A stretch of DNA of 64,000 nt from assembly GCF_022919715.1 (NCBI RefSeq), contig NZ_CP095042.1, forward strand, positions 3,968,001 to 4,032,000, written 5' to 3'. This DNA is from Agromyces sp. H17E-10. GTDB lineage: Bacteria; Actinomycetota; Actinomycetes; Actinomycetales; Microbacteriaceae. The notes beneath the pieces were generated by a model. It had not been told where the DNA came from and searched no databases. It worked only from the letters and a program-made list of their open reading frames with translations. The translations under genes were made by a program, and so were the position numbers. Shown here piece after piece: positions 26,726 to 35,522 of the stretch. The number at the start of each line of letters is the position of its first letter. Within the stretch, counting starts at the first letter, position 1.

Positions 26726-27010
26726 ACACGCTCGTCTCGGCGCGGTTTCACGGCTCTAATCAACAACGTTCGGTGATCGCGCCGTGCGCGGCGGTGTGGT
26801 GTGCTCGGTTGTCGTGTGCCTCGGCACAATTCTTCGAACCAGTAGTCGGTATCGGTCTGTTCACAGACCGTTCTGGTCTCGGTACTGGACCGTGTGGTCT
26901 AAACGCCGATACTCTGACCCGCGAAGTCAGGAAGCGCCGAAAAGGTCTCCGGGCCGTTGGTGTACAGCGGCGCGCATTTCAGCGCGTCCGAGAAGTGATT
27001 GAGGAGAGAA
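26726..27010. promoter_or_regulatory. 285-base intergenic region with an 11-bp phased repeat array and hairpin (PHO-box-like)
   Basis: There is no credible gene here and base composition is less GC-rich than the surroundings. GTTCACAGACC (26859-26869) and GTTCTGGTCTC (26870-26880) are adjacent 11-base units starting GTTC. Weaker units GGTACTGGACC (26881-26891) and GTGTGGTCTAA (26892-26902) follow in phase. Actinobacterial PhoP binds 11-bp direct repeats of the GTTCAC kind. A 7-bp hairpin CGGTCTG/CAGACCG (26853-26870) overlaps the first unit. It lies about 110-150 bases before the secreted phosphatase-fold gene. Function is inferred. Confidence 0.45.
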
Positions 27011-28111
27011 ATGCTCAAACGTCGAGAAGCACTCGGACTACTCGGGTTGGCGGTCGGTGCCGCCGCATTGGGCGCCACGCCCGCCCAGGCGGCGGAAGGA
27101 GCCGTGCCAAGCGGCCTCGGCGCATCGCCGCACCGATCACTGCGTGTGCTGCAGTTCAACACGTGGCTCGGAGGCACCGAGGTACCCGGCGGGCGGAACG
27201 GCATCGTCGACACGATCGCGAACGTGAAGCCCGATGTCGTCACGCTCAGCGAGTCCGACCCAGAACTCGTGCGGGGGATCATCGCCGACCTCGCATCCCG
27301 CGGCCTGACCTATTCCGACAACGGCAGCCCGGGCGACCCGTCGGTGATCTCGCGCTGCCCGATCATCGATAGCGCGCAATTCCCGTTCTGGTCGAAAGCG
27401 GTTATCTCGGTCGGTGGCGCTGAGGTCGCGGTGTACTCGGGACACCTGGAGTACCGCTATTACGCGAACTACCTGCCGCGCGGCTACGGTGGCGGCACCC
27501 CCGAGCCCCTCGAGACCTCGGAGTACGGCTGGGACGAGATCCCGACCGGGCCGATCACGGACCTGGCGTTGATCGAACGCATCAACGCCGCCTCGGGGCG
27601 CACGGAAGTCACGAGAACCGTGCTCATCGATGCCGCGCGCGAGCGTCGCAAGGGGCGCCTCACGGTGCTGGGTGGCGACTTCAATGAACCCTCGCACCGG
27701 GACTGGACCCGACGCACTCGGAACCTCTTCGATCACAACGGCGTCGTGACCGAGTGGTCCACGACCAAGTCGATCGAGGATGCCGGATTCCGGGACAGCT
27801 ATCGTGAGATCTTCCCCGACCCGGTCCGGTCGCCTGGCTTCACGTGGCCGAGCGACAACCTCGGGGCCGATCCGAGCAAGCTCACCTGGACGCCGAAGGC
27901 CGACGAACGCGATCGGATTGACTTCATCTTCTACTTCCCGGACCGTCGGATCCACCTGAGGGACTCTATGATCGTCGGTCCCTCGTCGTCGATCGTGCGC
28001 AGTCAGCGTGTCGAGGAGTCCGGGCGAGACATGTTCTGGGAGCCGTCCTGGGTGTGGCCGACCGACCACAAGGGTGTGCTGAGCACCTTCCGGATCACGC
28101 CGCGAGGCTGA
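27011..28111 (+). CDS. secreted endonuclease/exonuclease/phosphatase-family hydrolase
   Basis: A 366-residue protein; ATG 27011 follows GAGGAGAG. The N-terminus KRREALGLLGLAVGAAAL ending AQA is a twin-arginine-like export signal with cleavage near residue 30. The EEP fold is clear: LRVLQFNTWLGG (metal Asn), TLSESDPE (metal Glu), VYSGHLEYR (catalytic His), LGGDFNEPSH (catalytic Asp/Asn) and the terminal WPTDHKGVLSTF (His). Family members cleave phosphodiesters or phosphomonoesters in nucleic acids, lipids or inositol phosphates. Export and a PHO-like upstream repeat suggest phosphate scavenging. The gene is solitary and ends at a shared terminator. Confidence 0.88.
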   Translation: MLKRREALGLLGLAVGAAALGATPAQAAEGAVPSGLGASPHRSLRVLQFNTWLGGTEVPGGRNGIVDTIANVKPDVVTLSESDPELVRGIIADLASRGLTYSDNGSPGDPSVISRCPIIDSAQFPFWSKAVISVGGAEVAVYSGHLEYRYYANYLPRGYGGGTPEPLETSEYGWDEIPTGPITDLALIERINAASGRTEVTRTVLIDAARERRKGRLTVLGGDFNEPSHRDWTRRTRNLFDHNGVVTEWSTTKSIEDAGFRDSYREIFPDPVRSPGFTWPSDNLGADPSKLTWTPKADERDRIDFIFYFPDRRIHLRDSMIVGPSSSIVRSQRVEESGRDMFWEPSWVWPTDHKGVLSTFRITPRG

Positions 28112-28134
28112 TCACGACCGGAAGTACACATCCT

Positions 28135-28171
28135 CGTCGGGCGCCCAAGATCGAGTCTCGAGCGCCCGACG
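28135..28171. terminator. bidirectional terminator
   Basis: CGTCGGGCGC (28135-28144) and GCGCCCGACG (28162-28171) form a perfect 10-bp stem with a 17-base loop that can itself fold (CGAG/CTCG). It lies in the 66-base gap between convergent genes and can stop both transcripts. Confidence 0.85.
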
Positions 28172-28177
28172 TCGGTG

Positions 28178-29479
28178 CTATTCGTAGCGAAGCGAGTCCA
28201 CGGGGTCGGCCCGCGCTGCTCGAGCCGCCGGAAGCGTGCCGGCGAGGAACGCGATACCCATGACGAGCAGGATGATCGAGAGGATCGAGGTGGGATCGAA
28301 TGCGATCAGCGTCAGCCCCGGGAGGTCGGCGAGTAGAGAGTCGGCGAGCACGGCGCTGAGCGCGGTGCCCGCACCCATCGCGACAAGGACCCCGATCGCG
28401 CTGCCGAGGAAGCCGATGAACGTGGCCTCGAGGCTGAAGAGACCGAAGACCTTGCCGCTGCCCATCCCCATCGCCTTCATGAGTCCGATCTCCCGCGTTC
28501 GTTCCTGGACGGACATGTAGAGCGTGTTCACGATTCCAAAAGCGGCAGCGAGGAGGGCGATGATCGCGAACGCGTTCAGCACGAGGACGATGCCGTCGAT
28601 CACGCTCGTGACCATACCGAGTTGGTCGGCGACGGTCGTTCCCGTGAACCCTTCTGCCGCGAGGCGCTGCTTCAGCGCGTCGATCTGGTCTGCGTCGGCG
28701 CCGGGATCGAACCAGACCGTCGCCTGGGAGTAGCGGTCGGCCTCGTCCTCGGGAAGGCCCGTCGATTGCGCGTCGAAGAGCGCGTCGTTCAGTGCCGCGT
28801 TCGTCAGCAGGCTTGAGCCCGTGGGTGAAGCCAGGGCTTCCTCCGTCACGCCGACGACGGTCGCCTCGATTCGGTGCTCCGCGCGGAGCGCATCGGTGAT
28901 GCCGATGGTCACCGTCTGGCCGAGTGCCGCTTGGTCGTCGGCGAACCCGAGGGGTACCACGTATGCGTGCGGAATCGCGACCTGGGCGTCTGCACTGTCA
29001 TCGTCGGGTTGAACCCCCTCTGTGAGGAGTGTCGTCTGCCCTGCGACGAGGCTCCCGACGGACGCGACGTACTTCGCGCCGTCGGCGAACTGCACGAAGT
29101 CGGGCGTGAGGTTGCGCTGCGCGTCGACGCTCACGACTCCATCGATGCCGGCGATCGTCGTGATGTCGTCGGTAGTGAGTGCGATCACGGTCGTTCCGGG
29201 GATGCCGGTGGCGACGGCATCCCGGTCGTATTCCGCGGGTCCGCCATCGCCGGCGAACGGGTCACCCGCGCTCTCGCTCGCCTTCGTGACCGTCATCGCA
29301 TTGGATGCGCCGACCCCCGAAACGGTGTCGGCGATGTACGCGTTGATACCGGTGCCGAGGCCGCTCGTAATGCTCAACGTGAAGGCGCCGATGAAGATCG
29401 AGAGGATCGTGAGCAATGTGCGGGTCTTCGATCGGAACGTGTTGGTGATCGCTGACACGATCAGGTCTGGCGTTTTCAT
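28178..29479 (-). CDS. ABC exporter permease (MacB/FtsX-like)
   Basis: A 433-residue protein with one N-terminal transmembrane helix (LLTILSIFIGAFTLSITSGL), a large extracytoplasmic MacB-PCD domain (residues about 45-290) and three C-terminal helices (ALLAAAFGIVNTLYMSVQER, LEATFIGFLGSAIGVLVAM, ILSIILLVMGIAFLAGTLPA). The ERTREIGLMKAMG coupling loop is diagnostic. Such permeases use mechanotransmission to export or extract peptides, lipids or drugs with a MacB/LolD-type ATPase, encoded directly upstream with an ATGA overlap. It is the last gene of an exporter operon linked to a two-component system. Confidence 0.92.
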   Translation of the reverse strand: MKTPDLIVSAITNTFRSKTRTLLTILSIFIGAFTLSITSGLGTGINAYIADTVSGVGASNAMTVTKASESAGDPFAGDGGPAEYDRDAVATGIPGTTVIALTTDDITTIAGIDGVVSVDAQRNLTPDFVQFADGAKYVASVGSLVAGQTTLLTEGVQPDDDSADAQVAIPHAYVVPLGFADDQAALGQTVTIGITDALRAEHRIEATVVGVTEEALASPTGSSLLTNAALNDALFDAQSTGLPEDEADRYSQATVWFDPGADADQIDALKQRLAAEGFTGTTVADQLGMVTSVIDGIVLVLNAFAIIALLAAAFGIVNTLYMSVQERTREIGLMKAMGMGSGKVFGLFSLEATFIGFLGSAIGVLVAMGAGTALSAVLADSLLADLPGLTLIAFDPTSILSIILLVMGIAFLAGTLPAARAARADPVDSLRYE

Positions 29480-30195
29480 GCGGCGGCGTCCACGGTGTCG
29501 TCGATCAACTGCCCGTCGGTGATTCGGAGGCGGCGGTCGCAGCGCGCGGCGAGGTCGTCATCGTGGGTGACGACGATGAGGGTGATGCCGTGCTCGCGGT
29601 TGAGGTCGAACAAGATGTCCTCGACCACCGCGCCGGTCTTTGAGTCGAGGTTGCCCGTCGGTTCGTCGGCGAAGATGATCCGCGGGTTGTTGACGAGAGC
29701 ACGGGCGATGACGACGCGCTGCTTCTGGCCGCCGGAGAGATTCACCGCTTTGTTCTTGGCCTTGTCGGCCAAGCCGAGTTCATCCAAGACGGCAAGGCCG
29801 AGCCGTCGGCGTTCGGCTGCGCCGACCCCGGCGATCTTGAGCGGGAGGGTGACGTTGTCGAGCACCGAGCTGTTCGGCACGAGGAAGAACTGCTGGAAGA
29901 CGAATCCGAACGTCTTGTTCCGGGTGCGGTTCAGACGCTGACCCTTCAGGGTTCGGGTGTCGACGCCCGCCAGCTCGATCGTGCCGGAGGTCGGTGCGTC
30001 GAGCAGGGCGAGCGTGTGCATGAGGGTGGACTTGCCAGAGCCGCTCTTGCCGAGGATCGCAATGGATTCACCCTCCTGGATCTCGAAGCCGACCCCCTTC
30101 AAGGCCTCGAACCCGGTCTGTCCTCGCCCGTACGTCTTGTGCACGTCGACGGCCCGGATCAGTGGGGCCTTCGTGCGCGTTGCGTCGGCGGTCAT
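29476..30195 (-). CDS. ABC exporter ATPase (MacB/LolD-like)
   Basis: A 239-residue ABC ATPase with Walker A GKSGSGKST, the MacB/LolD Q-loop VFQQFFLVPNSSVLDNV, signature NLSGGQKQRVVIARAL, Walker B IIFADEPTGNLDSKTG and the H-loop VTHDDDLAARCDRRL. The ADEPTGNLDS string is typical of this exporter class. It energises the FtsX-like permease encoded next, with ATGA overlaps both to it and to the preceding MFS gene, so three export components are co-expressed. Confidence 0.94.
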   Translation of the reverse strand: MTADATRTKAPLIRAVDVHKTYGRGQTGFEALKGVGFEIQEGESIAILGKSGSGKSTLMHTLALLDAPTSGTIELAGVDTRTLKGQRLNRTRNKTFGFVFQQFFLVPNSSVLDNVTLPLKIAGVGAAERRRLGLAVLDELGLADKAKNKAVNLSGGQKQRVVIARALVNNPRIIFADEPTGNLDSKTGAVVEDILFDLNREHGITLIVVTHDDDLAARCDRRLRITDGQLIDDTVDAAA

Positions 30196-31877
30196 GACTT
30201 TCGCTCCTGTCGGTCGGCGCCGGCGCGCATGCTGTTGGCGAGATTCTGTGTGGAGTTTTCCAGAACGCGTGCGGCCGCCTCAGCCCCGGCGACCGGGGCA
30301 TTCGACAGTGACGCGGCCGCTCCCAGCTCATCCTGTTGCCCGTCCGCCGTAGCCTCGATCGTCGATCGGAAGGGTACTTCCTTGATGAAGAGGACGACGA
30401 TCAGACCGACTGCGGCGAGGGGGATGAGCATTGCGAATACCGGCGTCAGGGCGTCGTTGTATGCCCCGACGATCAGGTCGCGGATCGGATCGGGCAGTTC
30501 GTTCACGGCGGCGGGCGTGAACGAGTTCAGATCCCCGGCACCACCGGCCGGCGCTCTCTCGCTGAGAAGGTCGGTGAGGCGCGAGGTGAACAAGGCGCCG
30601 ACGAGCGCTGCGCCGAGTGAAGCGCCGATCTCGCGGAAGAAGTTGTTCGCAGCGGTGGCGGTGCCGACCTGGCTGTCCGGGAACGAGTTCTGCACTACGA
30701 GAACGAGGATCTGCATCGCCAGCCCGACACCCGCTCCAAGCAGGAACAGGTAGCAGAGCAGAAGCCAGAGAGGAGTGGTCACGGTGAGCGTCGACATCAG
30801 CGCGAGTGCGACCCCGATGACGCCCATGCTCGCGATCGGCATCCACTTGTAGCGGCCGGTCCTGGCGGCGAGCTGTCCGGTGAGGATCGCCGTGGTCATG
30901 AGCCCGACCACCATCGCCACCATGAGCAGGCCGGACTCGGTGGCATTGACCCCTGTGACCATCTGGAGGTAGGTCGGCAGGTAGGCGAGGGTGCCGAACA
31001 TGGTGATGCCGATGATGAGCCCGGCGATGGTCGCCAGGACGAAGTTGCGGCTCTTGAAAAGTCGGAGCGGGATGAGCGGCTCAGCGGCCTTGTGCTCGGC
31101 GAAGACGAATGCCCCGCTGAAGACTGCGGCCACCACGATGAGCGCCAGGATGGTGGGCGAGCTCCAGTCGTACTCGACTCCGCCCCACGAGGCGATCAGG
31201 ATGATCGAGGTGACGGCGATCGCCATCGTGAACGTGCCCCAGATGTCGAAGCGCACCTTCGTATCGTGCTTGGGCAGGCGGAGATAGATGGCCGCGAGCA
31301 GGATAGCGGCGAGGCCGAGGGGGATGTTGATCCAGAACGCCCAGCGCCACCCGACACCTTCGGTGAACCATCCGCCCAGGAGGGGGCCGGCGACGCTGGA
31401 GATGCCGAACACCGCGCCCATGAAGCCCATGTACTTCGATCGTTCGCGAACCGGGACGACGTCGGCGATGATGGCCTGAGCAAGGATCATGAGGCCGCCT
31501 CCTCCGATGCCCTGGACCGCGCGGGCGATGATCAGCCAGGTCATGTCGGGGGCGAGTCCGCCGATCACCGAGCCAAAGACGAAGATCGCCAGGGCGCCGA
31601 TGAACAAGCCCTTGCGGCCGATGAGGTCGCCGAGTTTTCCGTAGATCGGCATCATGATGGTCGCGGTGACGAGGTAGGCCGTGGTCACCCACAGCATGTG
31701 GTTCACGCCGTCGAGCTCGCCCACGATCGTGGGCAGGGCGGTCGAGAAGATCGTCTGATCAAGGGAGGACAGGAGCATGGCGACGAGCAGCCCTGCGAAG
31801 ACCGCGCCGATGTGGCGCTTGCCCGACGCCGCGGTGGCGCCGTCGGCAGGGGCGAGAGTACTGGAACGAGTCACCAT
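30192..31877 (-). CDS. MFS multidrug exporter, DHA2 (EmrB/QacA) family
   Basis: A 561-residue membrane protein with 14 predicted helices. Motif A-like GKLGDLIGRKGLF follows TM2, LLSSLDQTIFSTALPTIVGE is the DHA2 TM1 signature, and GPLLGGWFTEGVGWRWAFWIN is motif C plus the following loop. A roughly 80-residue polar Ala/Glu-rich C-terminal tail follows. It exports cationic or amphipathic compounds by proton antiport. It is coupled to the MacB-type ATPase by a four-base overlap, and a two-component system lies 98 bases upstream, suggesting stress-induced efflux. Confidence 0.92.
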   Translation of the reverse strand: MVTRSSTLAPADGATAASGKRHIGAVFAGLLVAMLLSSLDQTIFSTALPTIVGELDGVNHMLWVTTAYLVTATIMMPIYGKLGDLIGRKGLFIGALAIFVFGSVIGGLAPDMTWLIIARAVQGIGGGGLMILAQAIIADVVPVRERSKYMGFMGAVFGISSVAGPLLGGWFTEGVGWRWAFWINIPLGLAAILLAAIYLRLPKHDTKVRFDIWGTFTMAIAVTSIILIASWGGVEYDWSSPTILALIVVAAVFSGAFVFAEHKAAEPLIPLRLFKSRNFVLATIAGLIIGITMFGTLAYLPTYLQMVTGVNATESGLLMVAMVVGLMTTAILTGQLAARTGRYKWMPIASMGVIGVALALMSTLTVTTPLWLLLCYLFLLGAGVGLAMQILVLVVQNSFPDSQVGTATAANNFFREIGASLGAALVGALFTSRLTDLLSERAPAGGAGDLNSFTPAAVNELPDPIRDLIVGAYNDALTPVFAMLIPLAAVGLIVVLFIKEVPFRSTIEATADGQQDELGAAASLSNAPVAGAEAAARVLENSTQNLANSMRAGADRQERKS

Positions 31878-31930
31878 TCGATGCTTGCCAGTCGAGATTG
31901 CGAGCGCGTCCCCTCAGCGCGGACTGTCGT

Positions 31931-31948
31931 GTACCGCGCTCGCGGTAC
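31931..31948. promoter_or_regulatory. 18-bp palindrome between response regulator and exporter operon
   Basis: GTACCGCG (31931-31938) is mirrored by CGCGGTAC (31941-31948) across CT, in the 98-base gap upstream of the exporter. It is a candidate binding site for the adjacent response regulator. With GCTC as loop it could instead form a 7-bp hairpin ending the regulator transcript. No U tract follows on the minus strand. Confidence 0.5.
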
Positions 31949-31975
31949 TCCGCAGGCGGCGCGCGGATGACGCCG

Positions 31976-32635
31976 TCAAGTCCCGGGAGTGAGCAGACCC
32001 GACTCGTACGCGATGATCACGAGCTGCGCGCGATCATGGGCGAGAAGTTTCGACATGATGCGGTTGACATGCGTCTTGGCGGTGTGCGGAGAGATGAACA
32101 GTCCACCGGCGATGTCTTGATTCGACTGGCCCTTGGCCACCAGCAGCAGGACTTCGCGCTCGCGGTCGGTGAGCTGGTCGAGTGCCGGATGCTGCTGCAG
32201 CACGACTTCGGGCTTGAGGTGGCGGGCGATGAGCGCTTTGGTGGCCGCGGGGGAGAGCAGGGCATCGCCGGCGTGGATCGCGCGCACTGCGCGCACGAGC
32301 TCGTCGGGTTCGGCGCCCTTCCCGATGAAGCCGCTCGCTCCCGCCCTGAGCGCCGCGACGACGTACTCGTCCTCCTCGAACGTCGTGAGGATCAGCACCC
32401 GCGTCGCGCCGAGGCGCTTGTCATCAGTGATGGCTGCCGACGATGCGATTCCATCGAGCGACGGCATTCGGATGTCCATCAGGACGACATCGGGCCGTAG
32501 TTCGCTGCTCTTCGTCACGGCTTCGTTGCCGTCGGCCGCCTCGCCGACCACCGTGATATCGGGCTCGTCGCTGAGGATGTCGACGACGGCCTGGCGGATG
32601 AGGGTTTGGTCATCGACGACGAGCACGCGGATCAC
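31976..32635 (-). CDS. NarL/FixJ-family response regulator
   Basis: A 219-residue protein. The receiver domain has acidic VVDDQ, phospho-acceptor D54 in DVVLMDIRMPS, the switch threonine in RVLILTTFEEDEYV and GASGFIGKG with the conserved lysine. The C-terminal LuxR helix-turn-helix reads LTDREREVLLLVAKGQSNQ, then LFISPHTAKTHVNRIMSKL. It is coupled to the sensor kinase (ATGA overlap) and probably activates the adjacent efflux operon, as is common in actinobacteria. Confidence 0.95.
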   Translation of the reverse strand: MIRVLVVDDQTLIRQAVVDILSDEPDITVVGEAADGNEAVTKSSELRPDVVLMDIRMPSLDGIASSAAITDDKRLGATRVLILTTFEEDEYVVAALRAGASGFIGKGAEPDELVRAVRAIHAGDALLSPAATKALIARHLKPEVVLQQHPALDQLTDREREVLLLVAKGQSNQDIAGGLFISPHTAKTHVNRIMSKLLAHDRAQLVIIAYESGLLTPGT

Positions 32636-33855
32636 GGGCGATCCTCCTCTTCGAAGGGGAGTCGTGCGGCGAGTCGCCAGCCCCCCAGGCCGGCGCCGAT
32701 TTCAATACTGCCGCGGACCGCGGCGACTCGCTCGCGCAATCCGATCAATCCGAGTCCCGCGCCGACGGACTCCGCATCGGCTGAAGGGCGCTGCGGCGAT
32801 GCCCGATTCGTCATCGGGTTCGTGACGACGAGCTCGACGTCACGCTCTCCGGCGCGTATCAGGACATGGGCGCGATGCTCCGCACCGTGCTTGTGTGCGT
32901 TCGTCAGCGCTTCTTGCACCACCCGGTATCCGACGCTGTCGACCGTTCCTGCGACGCGGGAGAGGTCGCCTTCGATCCGGACGTTGACGTCGAGCCCGAC
33001 CGCCGCGAACTGCCCGACGAGTTCGTCGACCCGTGCGAGGCTCGGCTGGGGAGCCGTGCCGGTCTTCCGATCGTCTTCGGTGCGCAGGACGGCGAGCAGG
33101 TCGCCGATCTCCCCGAGCACCGTCCGCGCGGCACTCCGAATTGTCGAGAGGGCGGCTTTCGCCCGTTCGGGCTTCGACTCGATCGTCGTCGACGCGACGC
33201 CGGCGTTCAGACTGATGACGGCGATCTGGTGGGCAACGGCGTCGTGCAGGTCGCGCGCGATCTTGAGACGCTCCTCGCTCACGCGTCGCTGGGCTTCGGC
33301 TTCCCGCGTCCGCTCCGCGCGTTCGGCACGTTCTGTGATGGCACGGATGTACTGCCGCCGGGAGCGGGTGGCGTCGCCGGCCGCGGCCGCTGCCGCGACG
33401 AGGAACGCGACTTGGAACACGCGTGGTTCGAAGGGGCTGCCGATCGTCGCCGGAATGCTGACTAGTACGACCGCGGCGAGCGCACACGCCATGACGATCA
33501 GACCGCTGCGGCGCGATGACCGGTTCGTCACCCCGAACATCGCGATCGCCACCGCGAGACCGACACCAGACGAGAGGACTCCGTCGAGCGCCACGACGCC
33601 GTAGAGCGCGATGCAGGCCGCGAGGACAGGGACCGGCCATCGCCTCCTGAGCGGCAAGACGAGTGCGGCGATCCCTGTCGCGGTGAGTGTCACGAGGCTG
33701 GGCATCGCATACGGCTCGCCGGGCACCGGCGCGAATGTGGCTGCGACGACCAGTGCCCCGGCGATGACGTCGCCGACCCACACCGGCAACCGTGGACGGG
33801 GATCGGAGGGATCGTGCATCTCGTCGGAGGAGGAGACCATCTCCCCAGTCTGCAT
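32632..33855 (-). CDS. two-component sensor histidine kinase (HisKA_3 type)
   Basis: A 407-residue membrane kinase. About six hydrophobic segments occupy residues 25-165 with very short loops, so the stimulus is probably sensed within or at the membrane. The dimerisation box RLKIARDLHDAVAHQIAVIS holds the phospho-histidine. The HATPase domain has VVQEALTNAHKHG (N box) and GAGLGLIGLRERV (G box). The start is either the first ATG or one five codons later; neither has a strong ribosome site. The partner is the NarL-type regulator encoded downstream. Confidence 0.92.
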   Translation of the reverse strand: MQTGEMVSSSDEMHDPSDPRPRLPVWVGDVIAGALVVAATFAPVPGEPYAMPSLVTLTATGIAALVLPLRRRWPVPVLAACIALYGVVALDGVLSSGVGLAVAIAMFGVTNRSSRRSGLIVMACALAAVVLVSIPATIGSPFEPRVFQVAFLVAAAAAAGDATRSRRQYIRAITERAERAERTREAEAQRRVSEERLKIARDLHDAVAHQIAVISLNAGVASTTIESKPERAKAALSTIRSAARTVLGEIGDLLAVLRTEDDRKTGTAPQPSLARVDELVGQFAAVGLDVNVRIEGDLSRVAGTVDSVGYRVVQEALTNAHKHGAEHRAHVLIRAGERDVELVVTNPMTNRASPQRPSADAESVGAGLGLIGLRERVAAVRGSIEIGAGLGGWRLAARLPFEEEDRP

Positions 33856-33961
33856 GCTTCGACATGCGAGCGAATCAGTCCATCGCAGTACTCCGCGCCT
33901 GCTGATTCTTAGGGGTGGTGCGACGGGATGTGCTCACGATAACAGGCACGCCGGACGCGCA

Positions 33962-35392
33962 TCACACTGCCCGATTCGGCGCGGAATGTTCGGGCTCTTG
34001 GACTCCAGCCTGCCGGAATTGGCGCCAGGCCGTACGGGCGAGCCAGAGTTCGGAGAGATCCTTCGTTCGGCGAACGCTCCGCCCGGTGATCGCCTCGACC
34101 TGATTCAGACGGTAGACGAGCCCCTGCCGATGCATGCCGAGGGCAGCGGCAGTACGGTTCCAGTGGAGGTCGTTCTCGAGGAACTCGAACAGTGTCTCGC
34201 GCAGGGCGACGTAACGTGGTTCGTCTCCCGATAGTGGCCCGAGGACGGTCGCCACGATCTGGGCGGCTTCGGATCGTGAGCGGGAGACGAGGGAGACTCG
34301 CTCACCGCGGAACTCGCGCCAGTGTGAGCCTCGGCCCCACACCTCCGCGTGTTCCGCCGTGGCCTCCGCGATGGCTCCGGATACGTCTCCGAGATCGCGA
34401 TGTTCGGCTGATACACCCGACTCGGGGCAGAGCTCCTCCACGATCCTTCGCACTCCATCAATCTCGTGCGCCGGGGCGATGATGAGGATCCGTCCATCGG
34501 TATCGATCGCCGCGGTCGAGAGGCCTGCGATCGCCAGAGCCATCTGCAGTCGCAGTGGTATCGCGCAGGTAGTCGCGATCGCACGGAATGCGCCGGAGTC
34601 GCTCGCCCAGAGGCGCCGGAGCTCGGCGCGGGAGTCCTGTCGTCCTTCCAGAGCCCGCTCGAGCGCTGCGACGCCGGCGTCGATTCGCGCCATCGCCTGC
34701 TGCGCAGCCACAGTCGCGTCGACCGCGAGGATCTGCGCAAGATGAACCAGGGTGAGGCTGTCAAGCGGTGCGTCGGCATCGATCAAGAGATGCGTCGGGC
34801 GATGCGTGCGCAGTGCATAGGCCCGCGAGCCGGCAGGGCCGAGGAGACCGCGGCCGATGAGCACGCAGCCGGTCGCATCGTCGACGACCGTGAGACGAAC
34901 GCCGAGTATCTCGCCGAGATCGTCCGCGGAGCGTCGCTGGTCGTGGTGCCGCAGGCCTGCGACCTGGTAGAGCTTGGCGAGTCTGAGAACCCCCATGGTC
35001 TGCCGCTCCGCGTTTGCGGCCGCGACGGTTCGCCCGATCGCTGCGAATGGGGTGTGCGGTCCGGTCGTGAGGACGGGGAAACGTCGGGCGGCGGCTTCGG
35101 CGAGCATCGCCTTCGTGAGGCGCGGGGCGAGCCCGTCATCGCCGACCGCGATGCCGGCGAGCCCCGCGTCGTCGAGCCGGGCGATGAAGTCACGCTGGCG
35201 CTGGGCACCCTTCGGGATGCAGAGGCCGATCGTCATCAGCAGCTCGTGCGGTCCGAGCCACTTGTCCGGATTCGCCATCTCGCAGGAATGCGCCCACAAC
35301 ACAGTGCGATCGGCACCTTCGGCACCGCTCAGCACTCGCGTGTCCAGCGTCGGATCGCTGACCAGGTCGGCGATCGTGAAAGTCGACGGCAT
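33962..35392 (-). CDS. PucR-family transcriptional regulator
   Basis: A 476-residue protein; ATG preceded by GAAAGGTG. Residues about 1-135 are the PucR sensor domain (IADLVSDPTLDTRVLSG, NPDKWLGPHELLMTIGLCI). A GGDEF-like middle region follows. The C-terminus is the HTH_30 domain (FLENDLHWNRTAAALGMHRQ, then GLVYRLNQVEAITGRS). PucR proteins commonly activate purine, polyamine or amine catabolic genes. It is divergent, with 130 bases between, from potA and the polyamine uptake/oxidation genes, and is the prime candidate for their activator. Confidence 0.9.
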   Translation of the reverse strand: MPSTFTIADLVSDPTLDTRVLSGAEGADRTVLWAHSCEMANPDKWLGPHELLMTIGLCIPKGAQRQRDFIARLDDAGLAGIAVGDDGLAPRLTKAMLAEAAARRFPVLTTGPHTPFAAIGRTVAAANAERQTMGVLRLAKLYQVAGLRHHDQRRSADDLGEILGVRLTVVDDATGCVLIGRGLLGPAGSRAYALRTHRPTHLLIDADAPLDSLTLVHLAQILAVDATVAAQQAMARIDAGVAALERALEGRQDSRAELRRLWASDSGAFRAIATTCAIPLRLQMALAIAGLSTAAIDTDGRILIIAPAHEIDGVRRIVEELCPESGVSAEHRDLGDVSGAIAEATAEHAEVWGRGSHWREFRGERVSLVSRSRSEAAQIVATVLGPLSGDEPRYVALRETLFEFLENDLHWNRTAAALGMHRQGLVYRLNQVEAITGRSVRRTKDLSELWLARTAWRQFRQAGVQEPEHSAPNRAV

Positions 35393-35522
35393 GTTTCACC
35401 TTTCGTATGGAAAGTGGTGTGACTCTAGCAGCTCGTACAGTATGCCTTGCCCCGCGGAATTCGTAGTGTGGACGACGCGAGGCCGGATCCGGTCATCGCG
35501 ACGACATCAAAGGAGATGGACG
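35393..35522. promoter_or_regulatory. divergent pucR / potA promoter region
   Basis: A small inverted repeat CTTTC (35400-35404) and GAAAG (35410-35414) abuts the pucR start. GTACAGTATG near 35434-35443 offers a weak -10 for potA, and AAAGGAG (35509-35515) is the potA ribosome site. The repeat is a possible PucR or autoregulatory site. I see no stronger signal. Confidence 0.35.

Noticed and set aside
28178..33855. Bacitracin-type BceRS/BceAB antimicrobial peptide module
   Set aside because: The kinase is a HisKA_3 type with several membrane helices and the regulator is NarL-type, not OmpR-type; the permease has four helices with a MacB domain and not the ten-helix BceB layout.
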